Origin: Hybos culiciformis
Lineage: Eukaryota > Arthropoda > Insecta > Diptera > Hybotidae
DNA length: 64,000 nt
Direction: 5' to 3'
NCBI GenBank assembly: GCA_964007475.1
Contig: OZ023274.1
Coordinates: forward strand, 22,526,043-22,590,042
Part shown: positions 25,700 through 36,358 of the stretch, in pieces
Layout: every line of letters starts with the position of its first letter
Position numbering within the stretch: position 1 is the stretch's first letter
Position numbers and translations under genes: made by a program
Notes under the pieces: generated by a model
What the model saw: only the letters and a program-made list of their open reading frames with translations
Database searches by the model: none
What the model was told of the DNA's origin: nothing

Positions 25700-25851
25700 G
25701 AGAGAAAAAAATTTTTTTTTATTTTAATTTTTTTTATTTTTATTAATTTTTTTTATTTTTATTAATTTTTATATTTTAATTTTCATTTTTTTTTATTTAT
25801 TTTTTTATTTAATTTTTTTTTATTTTTAATTTCTTGTTTTATTTCTCTTAT

Positions 25852-25923
25852 GTCCTCTTCGGGATTCGAACCTCGGTCTTTATAGCATTTTAATCGACCA
25901 CTCTACCATTCGGCCATAGTAAT
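25852..25923 (-). tRNA. tRNA-like sequence, not a functional tRNA (copy 1)
   Basis: A box TGGCCGAATGG (25906-25916) and a perfect B box GGTTCGAATCC (25862-25872) are spaced as in a tRNA gene. The would-be acceptor strands (ATTACTA, AGAGGAC) do not pair and the T stem has only two pairs. So the internal Pol III promoter is kept while the cloverleaf is lost. The A box resembles the Leu/Ser type. Confidence 0.55.
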
Positions 25924-25978
25924 AAAATTATTCATGTGCATAAAATAGAAAATATAAATATCGTATATATTTTTCTTA

Positions 25979-26048
25979 CACCCCTCCGGGACTCGAACCT
26001 CGGTATTTAGCATTTCAATCTACCACTCTACCATTCGGCCATAGTAAT
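25979..26048 (-). tRNA. tRNA-like sequence, not a functional tRNA (copy 2)
   Basis: The same head as copy 1, with A box TGGCCGAATGG (26031-26041) and B box GGTTCGAGTCC (25989-25999). The acceptor stem again fails to pair. The flank CTATGGCCGAATGGTAGAGT is shared between the copies, so they are duplicates rather than two independent tRNA genes. Confidence 0.55.
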
Positions 26049-26050
26049 AA

Positions 26051-26879
26051 ATGTATTCAAACATTTTAATTCAAGAATTTTTAGAATAACATTAATTCTC
26101 TTAGTAATAAATATTATGCTCCTGGGCATTACTTTTACGATTTTAGAGCAATTTGTACTTGATATGAATATGATACCGAAAGAACATAAATATTGGTTTT
26201 AAAAAAAAAGAATATTTGTTGTTGTTTTCTATACAAAAATACTAGAATTTGATTTAATGTCAAAAGTCCTAAAATTTAGTAGGACTTTTTTGGCTTAGTT
26301 CAAACTAATAAAATGAAAGTTTATTTTTTTAGCTGTTAATTCCGTTTAATATAAAAAATAATATAAAAAATTGTGTATAAATTGTGGAGCATATAATAAC
26401 GTGGATTTGGTCTCAATTGCTTGAATAAAAGTTTAAAAAAATTGTTAATTTAAAACAACATAATAATAACGTAAATCCCTAAGTAAAACAATGTAAAATC
26501 TTGAGGAAGCTAATAATTTATTTTAATTTAAAAAATCTTTCGACTAACTTGAGTTAATAACTATTTTCAACATTTCCCAAAATGTCTTCCAAATTAACAA
26601 GTGGTCCAACTTTTTTTATACAATATTTCTCAACTACACCTCAAAGAAAATTTCGAAAATAAAACAACAATTTATTCTTTTGAATCTTTTAGCGAATTAC
26701 AAGTTTTTATTCACAGAGTACTGATTTATAATTTTTAAAAAAATACAAAAAAAAAAAAAATATGCCTCATCCTCATAAGCTCACGAAATAAGTTTAACTT
26801 CTTTATTTACTTGCAAATATTTATTTTGCTACGGACTCTGACTGATTTACTTTTGTAAGTGGAAGAGGGGGCTAAATTT
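26051..26879. other. Noncoding AT-rich stretch
   Basis: No gene or paired repeat was seen. Confidence 0.4.
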
Positions 26880-26959
26880 TTTCTTACGAAATTTGGGTGT
26901 AAGTATTCATTTATTCTTTTTTACGTACCAAATTTGAATGAAATCGGACGAACTTTAGA

Positions 26960-27445
26960 CAGGGATGCCAACTGGAGTCTTTTACCCTGGATTTTCCAGT
27001 TTTTCAACTAAAACTCCAGTCTCCAGTTTTTTTAAATTTTACCAGTTATTTTCAAAATTAATAATTTTAAAGTAAAATAGAAATTCACATAAGCTATTCA
27101 CCGATAGATGTCATTTTAATTTGTAATTCATTTAGCTATAGTATCATTTATTCCAAAACAAAATTATTATATAACTATAAGAAATAATTGATCTCATTAA
27201 TTAACTAATTTTTTTCTAATTTCAATTATTATGTATTTTTATTTATTGTATTTATTTTATATTACTTTTTATAAAGTTTTATTCTAATTTAAATTCTTTT
27301 TGTATCTGCGGTTTATTTTATGTTTCGTTTGTTTATGTTAATAATAATGTAATTTATAATTTATTATTTTTTCTATTTTTCTATCCACATTTTTTTGTTT
27401 TTTTCAACGCTCCAGTTTTTCCTCGGTCAAGAGTTGGCAACCCTG
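26960..27445. mobile_element. hAT-type MITE (486 bp)
   Basis: Ends CAGGGATGCCAACT and (right, complemented) CAGGGTTGCCAACT match at 13 of 14 positions. The 8-bp target duplication ACTTTAGA is perfect (26952-26959 and 27446-27453) and is part of the host tandem repeat. CCAGTTTTT words recur near both ends. There is no reading frame. Confidence 0.9.
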
Positions 27446-27565
27446 ACTTTAGAAGTCGCTGGGTAGGATCAATCAATTTTTTGTTACAAAATTTATGTGT
27501 TTAATCGTTTCCTCTTTTTATTTATCAAATTTGAATGAAATCGGACGAACTTTAGAAGTCCGCCC

Positions 27566-28095
27566 TAGGGAATGCAAAACCGGATTTTCGGATTCCGGAA
27601 ATTCGGAATTGCGCCTGTTTTTGACGTTCAAAAAATTAGGAATTCAAAATGCTAAATTCCGAATTTTTCGAATTTGGAAGAACTTTTACTGGCGGGAATT
27701 TTTACCAACTGTTTATTTTTTTATTATTTATCTAACTTTTGAAAAATCTCTAATATAACAACGCTGCAGGAACATTTTCAATAAAAATTCGATTAAAACT
27801 CAATGATAAAACATTGGATACTTTGTGTTTCAAATTTTTATTTTTCAATTCAGTTTATTCACTTTCAGTTTATTGAAAAGTATAAAATTTTATTTTAATA
27901 AAAAATATTTCATAATTTAATTTGTTATAATTTTAATGTTTTGAACTAAATACACTAATATTTATGTTAAGGAATAATTTAATTTAATTTTTTAATACAT
28001 TTTAAATTTTATATAATAAACCGGAATTCCGGATTTCATTTCAAGACAATTCCGAAAATCCGGAATTAATTTTTTTTTTTAAAATGCATTCCCTA
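27566..28095. mobile_element. hAT-type MITE (530 bp)
   Basis: Ends TAGGGAATGCA match perfectly over 11 bp, and both are followed by CCGGATTTTCGGA in mirrored positions. The 8-bp target duplication GTCCGCCC is perfect (27558-27565 and 28096-28103). The 87-codon frame across the left junction is a chance frame. It is a different family from the neighbouring 26960 element. Confidence 0.88.
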
Positions 28096-28544
28096 GTCCG
28101 CCCCCAGTGGTGGTCGCTGAGTAGGATCAATCAATTTTTTGTTACGAAATTTATGTGTTTAATCGTCTCTCTTTTTATTTACCAAATTTGAATGAAATTC
28201 TTTGTTACGAAATTTGTGTGTAATCATTTCCTCTTTTTACGTACCAAATTTAAATGAAATCGGAAATAAATTTTTTGTTACGAAATTTGTGTGTAATCAG
28301 TTCTTCTCTTTACATACCAAATTTGAATGAAATCGGACAAACTTTTGAAGTGGACCCTCAGGGAGGTCGCTAGGTAGGAGGCTGAGCGGCCTATTCGGAA
28401 CAGACAAACAGACAAACAGACAAAAAACCTTTCTGTTTCATATGATAGAATTTCACTAATTCGAAAAGGAAATAAACTAAATAAATATTAACAACAAAAT
28501 CAGTTGATCTTTAATTCTGTTATTGTATAATTTTTGTTAATTGT

Positions 28545-28850
28545 ATAATTTTTTACTGGTATTGCAAAAATACTTCAGTATTTTCCTACAATATACTGGT
28601 ACTGCAGAAAATTTAAGCACAACTGGTACAAGTACAAGTATACTGGAACTTCAGAAATACTGCAGTGTTTTCTAACAATTAACTGATACTAGGAAAAATT
28701 TCAGTATGGCTATATTGTACTGCAAAAATAGCAAAAAAAAATTGGAATACATATATATTTCTTTGTAGTTCAGTATTATTGTACTTAACTTATTTGAAGT
28801 ACAGCATTATTTTCTGCAGTACCAATACATTATCTGCACAGATTACAGTA
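28545..28850. repeat. Degenerate ACTG/CTGCAG-rich simple repeat
   Basis: Irregular recurrences of TACTGGTACTGCAGAAA, ACTTCAGAAATACTGCAG and related words in both orientations. No fixed period and no coding meaning could be established. Confidence 0.4.
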
Positions 28851-28930
28851 AAGCTTCATTATAATCTCGTAAAAAAGTTGAATAAACTAGGTTTGTGTAT
28901 CGTGTACTTTTTCGTGATTGCGTTTGAGAT

Positions 28931-29960
28931 TGTTTTACTGTTAACTCTGATGTGCTGCAAGGGAACCACCTAAGCCCTCTTCTTTTTGTCTTGCTCATTA
29001 ATGATTTACCCTGTGTAATAAAATATTCTGACAATTAATGAATGCTCACGATATTAAAATCTACAGAAATCACATTTCAATAATTTTTAATGGGGGATGG
29101 AAATAAGGCCGCAGGAAATAAGGCCGCGACGTTTTTTTGTTGCGGTCTTATTTCATTTTGATAAATGAAATAAGGACGCGAAGATTTTTTCGCGGCCTTA
29201 TTTCGTTTTTCAAAATGAAATAAGGCCGCGAAAAAATCCTCGCGGTCTTATTTCATTTTGAAAAATGAAATAAGACCGCAAAAAATTCCTCGCGGCCTTA
29301 TTTCGTTTTGAAAAATGAAATAAGGCCGCGACAAAAAAAAACAATTATTCGGAGGGCTAATTTCATTTTTATAAACGAAATAAGGCCGCGTAATCTTGTC
29401 TGACCAACCACCCGCCCGCCGCCCTGCTGCCCCCTGCCCTGTGTGCTCACCTCACAAGATTACGCGGTCTTATTTCGTTTTTCAAAATGAAATAAGGCCG
29501 CGAAAAATCCTCGCGGCCTTATTTCATTTTTCAAAATGAAATTAGCCCTCCGATTAATTTTTTTTTTTGTCGCGGTCTTATTTCATTTTTCGAAACGAAA
29601 TAAGGCCGCGAGGAATTTTATGCGGTCTTATTTCATTTTTCAAAATGAAATAAGACCGCGAGGATTTTTTCGCGGCCTTATTTCATTTTTCAAAATGAAA
29701 TAAGACCGCAACAAAAAACCTATCGCGGCCTTATTTCCCGCGGCCTTATTTCACTGCGCCATTAAAAAGTCTTTCCTGTTCACTTGTAAGACTTATATTA
29801 GAATATGCTTGTGTTCTTTGGGCACCTTATTACAAGCGCCATATAAAAATAATTGAGGATGTTCAGCGAAGATTCTTATGAATGGTACTCCGTCAATTGT
29901 CATGTGAAAATAGATTTATTTTATCGCCTCATGTAGAACTCTAGAAAGATGTAGAGAATA
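28931..29960 (+). pseudogene. LINE reverse transcriptase relic, split by a foldback element
   Basis: From 28940 one frame gives VLQGNHLSPLLFVLLINDLP, the VPQGS-LGPLLF-INDLP block of a non-LTR reverse transcriptase. A degenerate YADD region (MNAHDIKIY) follows near 29041. The sequence then stops at the foldback inserted at 29091. It resumes after 29761 with RLILEYACVLWAPYYKRHI and IIEDVQRRFL, the typical C-terminal region after the RT of Jockey/CR1-like elements. Stops and frame changes make it inactive. Removing the 671-bp insertion and one TTAA reconnects the two halves. Neither the 5' end nor the 3' tail could be fixed. Confidence 0.75.
29091..29761. mobile_element. GC-rich foldback element flanked by TTAA (671 bp)
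   Basis: Nearly the whole element is one nested inverted repeat built from roughly 20-bp half units (CGCGGCCTTATTTC and its complement) that themselves pair as 40-bp palindromes. The arms meet at CCGCGTAATCTTGT / ACAAGATTACGCGG (29386-29399 and 29454-29467), leaving a C-rich loop (29400-29453). The outer ends TGGGGGATGGAAATAAGG and (complemented) TGGCGCAGTGAAATAAGG pair and are flanked by TTAA on both sides (29087-29090 and 29762-29765). TTAA duplication suggests mobilisation by a piggyBac-type transposase. It carries no gene and interrupts a LINE relic. Confidence 0.85.
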
Positions 29961-30908
29961 TTTGAATATTACGAATTTAATAACTTTAATAATATAAGTC
30001 GTATCTTAAGAAATTCTAGTGCAATTGTTTTGAGTTATTGTCGAACCAATTATTTGTATTACTTTTGGTTTTACGTAGGTTGTTGTAGACTTTATAATGA
30101 ATATATTCATATTTTACAGAAATCTAGTCTAAAAGGACAACAAAAGCTTTACATAATATAATTACCTTAATATTTACATTTAAGTACATATGAATTTTAT
30201 TTTAAGTGTTAAATTTTTAATTTTTGTATATTTATTTAATTTCAATTTAATTTCATTTAATTTAATAAATATTTAAAGTTTTATATTTATATATTTGTAA
30301 TAAGCACGTTCTTTTCTGGGAAACAAAAAAATAGACAAACGGCAACCCTGAAATAATCTCATTATAATCAGAAAATATTTTTCTAAAACCATCAATTTTA
30401 AAACCAAAAAAAAAAAAAAAATTAATCGAATTTATTTTTTTGTTCTTTTTTTATAAAAGGAATGCTTTTTTAGAAAGGAAATTTGGATTTTTATTGAAAT
30501 ATTACTATTGTACCGTCCTATCGATGAAATGAAATTAAGTAATGTTAGGAAAAATTTTAATTAAAATTCATATGATTTGATTAAAAATTTTAAAGTGCTT
30601 GTTAAAATACAACTAAAGGCTAGAAAATTCAAAATATTTCTCCTTTGAATTTTTTTTAGTTATTTCCGATGTTATAATATGTATATAAACCATATAAACA
30701 CACTTGTGTGCAGATTTTGACTGAAATATTTATATTTCTGTCTGACGAAATGTGTGACTTATTACTTAAGTACGTTAAATTTAAGACTGAGCTTCAACCT
30801 TGGATGGTTTAAATCATAATAAAACGAAACTATTTCTAGGAAATTGTAATCCGAGATATAGGTGCCTATGTAATTTAAACAATAAAATTACTTTAGAATA
30901 TACGAAAA
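29961..30908. other. Noncoding AT-rich stretch
   Basis: No gene was seen. A lone GGCAACCCTG at about 30342 resembles a hAT terminus, but no partner end was found. Confidence 0.4.
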
Positions 30909-30980
30909 GCTTGTTTCGATCGCGTTCGTCCACTCTGATCTCATCAGTGGCTGATGAGTGGACGAACTAGCCAGACAAAC
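30909..30980 (-). ncRNA. Type III hammerhead self-cleaving ribozyme
   Basis: Read on the minus strand, all elements of a hammerhead occur in order. Stem III 5' strand GTTTG (30976-30980), then TC with the predicted cut after C at 30974. Stem I TGGCT, a 16-nt loop, and AGCCA. Core CTGATGA, stem II GATC, a 15-nt loop, and GATC. Then GAAA (30914-30917) and stem III 3' strand CAAGC (30909-30913). Stems I and II pair perfectly; stem III has one G-U. Every conserved core position is canonical (C3 to A9, G12 to A15.1, U16.1, C17), including the G10.1-C11.1 pair. The opening is in stem III, hence type III. Loop I holds GTTCGTCCACTC and loop II its exact complement, far more than ordinary loop contacts. 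Known animal hammerheads mostly sit in retroelements or satellites; no reverse transcriptase, tandem copy or poly-A tail is visible here. Activity is inferred. Confidence 0.85.
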
Positions 30981-31030
30981 TTTACTCAAAAACAATTCAC
31001 ACTACTTTACATATAATAAAATATGTTATA

Positions 31031-31077
31031 TTGATATGTGAGTTCAAAAAAATAATAATTTTGAATTCACATATCAA
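31031..31077. repeat. Short hairpin
   Basis: TTGATATGTGAGTTCAAAA pairs with the complement at 31059-31077 over about 19 positions with one mismatch around a 9-nt loop. Function unknown; it lies 50 bp from the hammerhead. Confidence 0.5.
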
Positions 31078-34000
31078 ATGTGGGAAACATTTTACTCTTG
31101 TTATTAAAAAAAGAGAATAAAATTACCTTTAGAAAACATTTTTTCGACTACTCTTTGATGTTTAAAGTATTTTTAGATTGATTCAAAATATTTAATAAAA
31201 TTTTATTTTAAAATTTTTTTTTTTGTTTTAATTCAGTAAATATCCACTTACTTTTACGTATAATAATAATTTTTCATCAAGTCAGAAATTGACAAATACT
31301 TCCAGTTTTGCAATGGACAACATAAGATAAGATAAGACTGCATTTTCACAAATACAATAATTCTCACTGTCATATTATGCAAACAATATTAAATTTGATT
31401 GTATACTTAGATGTTAAATATTGAAACCTAAACAGAGCTCACATAATTTTCAATCCTTTTATAAAAACAAAACGTACTTAATATATCTACATTGTGGTTT
31501 ACATAATAAGCACTTACATAGGTATATACTTAATTAATGTAAAGTTAAAAATGTTTTCATGAACTTAATTATAGAAAGGTACACAGAAATATTGTGTTAA
31601 GTTTTTATTGAGCACTATTTGAGTATGCTATTTGAGTATATTGAGTATGATTTACTACGGAAAAACTATTTCGAAAATTACAACAAAACATTTTTAGGGC
31701 CAAAATATTTTTAACTAAGTACTATAGTTTTTCCAAGACAGAAGTAAATATTTATCAATATTAATTAACTTTAACCAGTTTTTATAAATTTAATCTACTT
31801 ATGTAGAAGTATTTAATTGACAATTAATCTGAAAATGATTATCCTATAGAATACTAGTTTAATAATTTCATGTTTGATTAAAATTATAAAAATAGTTTTT
31901 TTTTGTTGATAACATTTTTACTATTTTAGCGTTTTTGACATTTTTTTTATTTTTCAAAAGCTTTAACGCAACAACTAATTGTTATTCTTTTGGTATTCAG
32001 TGTAAACAATTTTTTGATTACATTATAAAAATACATTCTTATCAATTTGTGATAAAAAAAACATAATAAAAGCAGCTGATTAACTTAAAAAATATAAATG
32101 TATAAAGAGTAAATGTGTAATACATGTTTGAGAAAAATTTGCATTGTACTTATGTTTTAAGTTTGGTTTTATGTAATGTTGGGCAGTATTTTCATAGACT
32201 ATGAAAATGGTTGGAAATTGGATTGATTGGTTTCTTATTATTCAGAATTTATTGTATTAAAAAAATATTTAGAACGTATTTTTTAGCCTTGTTTGTATTA
32301 TTCTGCATTTACTGAAAATCTAACATTCTCATTGGAGAATATGTACTCGATTTTAATCTTTTTATCTTAAAAATTTTCAGTTTTATCTCGAATGACGTAC
32401 AAATTAATTGTCTAAAATTTGAGTCACTATTAAATGCCTCAAAAATAAAAAGTTAATTAGGCTAATTACATACAATTCTTGTTAACTACTTAAAAATTTA
32501 TTGTTCTCGTACAATTTCTTAAACATTTTTGGTTAACAACTAACTACTGAATTCCAATGTGTGTACATATTTTTGTTTTGTCAGTTTATGATGCGTTTAG
32601 AAAGAAGTACAGTATATGCTTTATTAAATGTATTAAAAACAAAATTATTTATGCCTACTTATTTTGATATACTTACTTATTTTTAAAATTATTATCAGTA
32701 TAAAGTAAATATTGAATGCTTTATTATTTAATTTTTTGTAGACATTGCAGACTTTTCTTATCTTTTTATTATTTCAAGCTCGTAAGAACGCAAAGTTTTG
32801 TAGCTAAAAATATTTTCCACGTTTTTTTCTTATTTTTGAAACCAAGTAATTTTTTGTTTAAATAGTTACACGCTCAAATATCAAGTTCCAACTAAGATTT
32901 GAACTAAAATTACAATTTTAATATAAGTACTTATAACAAGGATAAATAATGGTAAAAATACTCAAAATGTCTTATTAAAATTAAATTAAATATTAATTAG
33001 AATTCTAAAATTTTGGTTAATATAAACTTGTATTAGGTACCTCCAACAACCACGAAAGCCAATAAATAAGTATACCTCGAAGTATACATTTTGTTCTATA
33101 GAAGTGCGTCAAAACTGAGTGAACGAGGAGTTATAACTATACAACGAAACTGATGGAATAACTGGTACGTTACATTACAGGAACAATTATATAGGCACGT
33201 TAAGAAATTAAGAGAAATGATTTGTTCTGTTTTGCTGAGGTTATTTTTGTGCTCCCAAGTTCACATACTTAAATAAATTTCGTTTTCAAAAGAAGCATTT
33301 TTTTTTTTACCCTTACAATTTGTTTTTTTTTTTCATAATGTAATACAAACTTAATAGCAATTTTAAATTGCACAAAATATAGGAATTTAAATAAATTTGG
33401 TATGAATAAGGCCTGAAGCGTTATATTCACTTAATTGTAATTTTAATAAAGATACTTATTTATAAATAAAATTAATTATCTTTTATTGGACAATAATTAA
33501 TATTTAAGCCTTTTTTTTATAAATTTCATATTTATGTTAATCTGTATATGCTTGTTTTTGCTAAAGTACATATATGTATAATGCACAATTTTACATATAT
33601 ATAAATAAATATATATAATAAGTATATACGCTGAAATGTATTTTTTTTAATGTAAATTTAATATGTTGATTTGTTTATCGTTTGTAAGTTTGTACTCCCA
33701 TTTAGGGTTGAAAAGTTATCAACAGTAGTTAAGTTATCTATGATTTTGTGGTAAAACACGAAGAAGTACTCGACAGGATTTCTTCCCCGTTGCCGCAGAT
33801 AGATTACGAAAAAAGGGATTGTAATTCCTGCAGCCCAATCAGGGACATGTCACGTAGTTTTTTGTTTGTTAGTTTTTCTTCGAAACTTTTCTAAGTAGAA
33901 TAAAAACGATGAGATTGTAATAGAGCTTTCAATGTACTTAATATTTGAAAATCAATTTTAATAAAATGTTAAGCAGAAACCACGCAGAACTGACAATTTT

Positions 34001-36056
34001 ATAAAAGAAAATTAATTTTTCTTTCTCTGTTACCAAAAAATATTAAGTAATCAAGCTTCTTCGTGTAAAATCAAAAAGATTTTTTTTAATTATGCTAATT
34101 ATATTTTAAATTTCATGTTTTATGTCCTTAAGAAGTCCCTTTTTTTTAATATATACCTACTTAATACTTACTTCCATAAAAAAATAATTTTATTATTCTC
34201 CCGCACATACATTTATACTTATCTTGAAAAATGAAAAAGAATAAAGAAAAATATTCACGAAATATTTTCTTTTATTTTATTTCAAAAATACTTATGTGCG
34301 GGAAAAGTATAATAATTTATTTAATGTGAATTTTTTATAAATACATACTTATCTAATATCAGTATATAAACATTTTTTTATATATTTAACGTTTGAATCT
34401 TAATCTTTTAGTCTTTCTTCTCTTCTTTTAATTGACAGACATAAAAAAAATACTTAATAAAGTTATGTAGAATGTTTTCACCCCCTTGGTGTTTGTTTAT
34501 TTTTTTGATAACAGGATCTTCTTTTCTGATCATTTTCTATTCTCAAAGGAGCTATTTTCAATGTATAAAGTAATCAGAATCACTAAGTTCAGTTGCAAAG
34601 AAAAAATTTAAAATTAAATTTTGAAAAAAATAAACGTATTAAAGAAATTTTTAATTATTCCTACATTTCAAGGAAGTTTATTTTAAATTAACTTGCAATA
34701 CATTACGTTGGATTATTATCGTCTGCTGAGAAATGAAACAACGTATGATATTTATACGTCATTATTAGATAATAGCACCATTCGATTCCTCGTATGTTGA
34801 ATAAAATGTGTTTTTACGATGAAAATTTTACGTTACTTGATCTTTTTGCATACATTTTTTTAATTTTCAAATCTTTAAACTCAAATTACTCGAAACTATA
34901 CTTTTCATTATACATTGTTTCATTTCTAAGCAGACGTTATATTCTTGCAACTTGGTATGGATTTAAATATGTAAGGATTTATATTCTGCACTTACTTAAG
35001 TAGATCAAAACAAGATTAAAAAAAACATTCATCGAAGCTACATAAAAATCATATAATAAGAAAGCATCTATTTCAAAAATCCTAAAAAAAAAATATATTA
35101 CGCTGTAATTTTATGAAAAATCTTGTAACTATGCAACAGTTAGGATCATAATTTTACAGACTATTAGTTCAATTGTCAAATAATTCAATTGTAAAATAAT
35201 TCTCTATTTAATTGATTGTGGTCATTATGGGAAAATGTGTGTAAAAAAATTGCATGTGCTTTATGGGTTACTTTAACAGAGAATATACATATATGTATGT
35301 ACTAAAAAAGGTTTGTTTAAAATGAAACAAATACAAAACTGGAGAAAAAAAAGTTGAAAAAAAAAAACAAAAAAAAAAAGTGGTACGAAGTGTTATGATG
35401 TAGGGCTCATACTACATAAAAGCAAATTTAAGTTCAATTTAATGAAAATACGGATAACAGACATGTTTTATTTTAAATAGCAAATAAATAAAAAGGAATA
35501 TAGGAACGCATGTACCTACATAACACATTGTTTTGATAAAAATTTAATTCATCAACATAGTTTGAAAATATTATTTTACTGATGCTTTTAAATGATACCC
35601 TCTATTTGTAATCAATATTTGAAATAGAAAATAAATGAAAATAAAAATTAAATGAAAATATAATTATATTTAAATTAAATTCTCAGAGGTAAAGTTTCAA
35701 AACCAAATTAATGTCCAAAATTTCAGAGAAATGTATGAGCAAGTAAGTACTTTAAAGTTTTTCTCTGTGAGTTTAAGGGATCGTTTTTTGTACGAATTAT
35801 CTACGGCTACACGACCTGAATACTTGCATACCTGAACATGTTATTGGTGTTACTGAAAATATTTTTTTTTTTTATTTCACTTAAAACATGGTTTTATTTC
35901 AATTAAGACACTTATTTTAAATCAATTATTAAATGATTTTAATTTTTTTTTTATTGATTTAATGATTTAAATAAAAAAAAACACAACCCATAAAAACAAA
36001 GTTTTTAATATAAACCCTTTATATGCGAGGCAATTGATATGAAGTTCATATAAAAA
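31078..36056. other. Long noncoding AT-rich stretch
   Basis: No gene or bounded element was found in about 5 kb. A GC-richer island at 33750-33860 (CTTCCCCGTTGCCGCAG, CCTGCAGCCCAATCAGGG) has a short open frame but no recognisable protein; it may be an old transposon scrap. The remaining frames are low complexity. Confidence 0.45.
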
Positions 36057-36358
36057 TGTGTGTGAGTCTGTGATGCCAAAGTATATTGTTATCGGCGAGA
36101 AAGTGATGTGCAAAATTTTAGCTTGATTGGATACTGGGAAGTGGGTCAATTTTGACTTTTTAAGTTTGTGGAAACGGGGTGAAGTTAATTTTGACTTTCT
36201 AAGTTTGTGGAAACGGCCGTGAAGTTGGTTTGTGAGTTTGTGATGCCAAAGTGCATTGTCATCGAGGACAAAGCGATGTGCTTAATTTCAGCTCGATTTG
36301 ATACCGGGAGTGGGTCAATTTTGTCTTTCTTAGTTTGCGGAAACGAAGTGAAGTTAAT
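36057..36358 (+). repeat. Tandem duplication, two copies of about 132 bp plus a partial
   Basis: Copies at 36057-36188 and 36227-36358 share GTGATGCCAAAGT, AGTGGGTCAATTTTG and GAAACG..GTGAAGTTAA; a partial copy (36189-36226) lies between. Copies differ at many positions, so the duplication is old. There is no reading frame. Confidence 0.75.

Larger units (their letters stand above)
25700..26050 (-). mobile_element. tRNA-headed SINE-like repeats, two tandem heads
   Basis: On the minus strand two tRNA-like heads lie about 126 bp apart. The downstream head is followed by a long A-rich tail (plus-strand T-rich 25705-25845), the layout of a tRNA-derived SINE. Boundaries are approximate and no target duplication was identified. 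Confidence 0.6.
26880..28420 (+). repeat. Interspersed tandem repeat of about 100 bp units, interrupted by two hAT elements
   Basis: Units share TTTTTGTTACGAAATTTGTG, CCTCTTTTTACGTACC, AAATTTGAATGAAATCGG and ACGAACTTTAGAAGTCG. At least five partial or complete units occur, ending in GCTGAGCGGCC and a CAGACAAACAGACAAACAGA run. The same family, reversed, occurs at 56256-56770. It has no coding frame. Confidence 0.75.

Noticed and set aside
27495..27758. 87-codon frame on the plus strand
   Set aside because: It crosses the junction of a tandem repeat and the hAT MITE starting at 27566, so it is not a gene.
30342..30352. GGCAACCCTG, like a hAT right end
   Set aside because: No matching left end or 8-bp duplication was found nearby.
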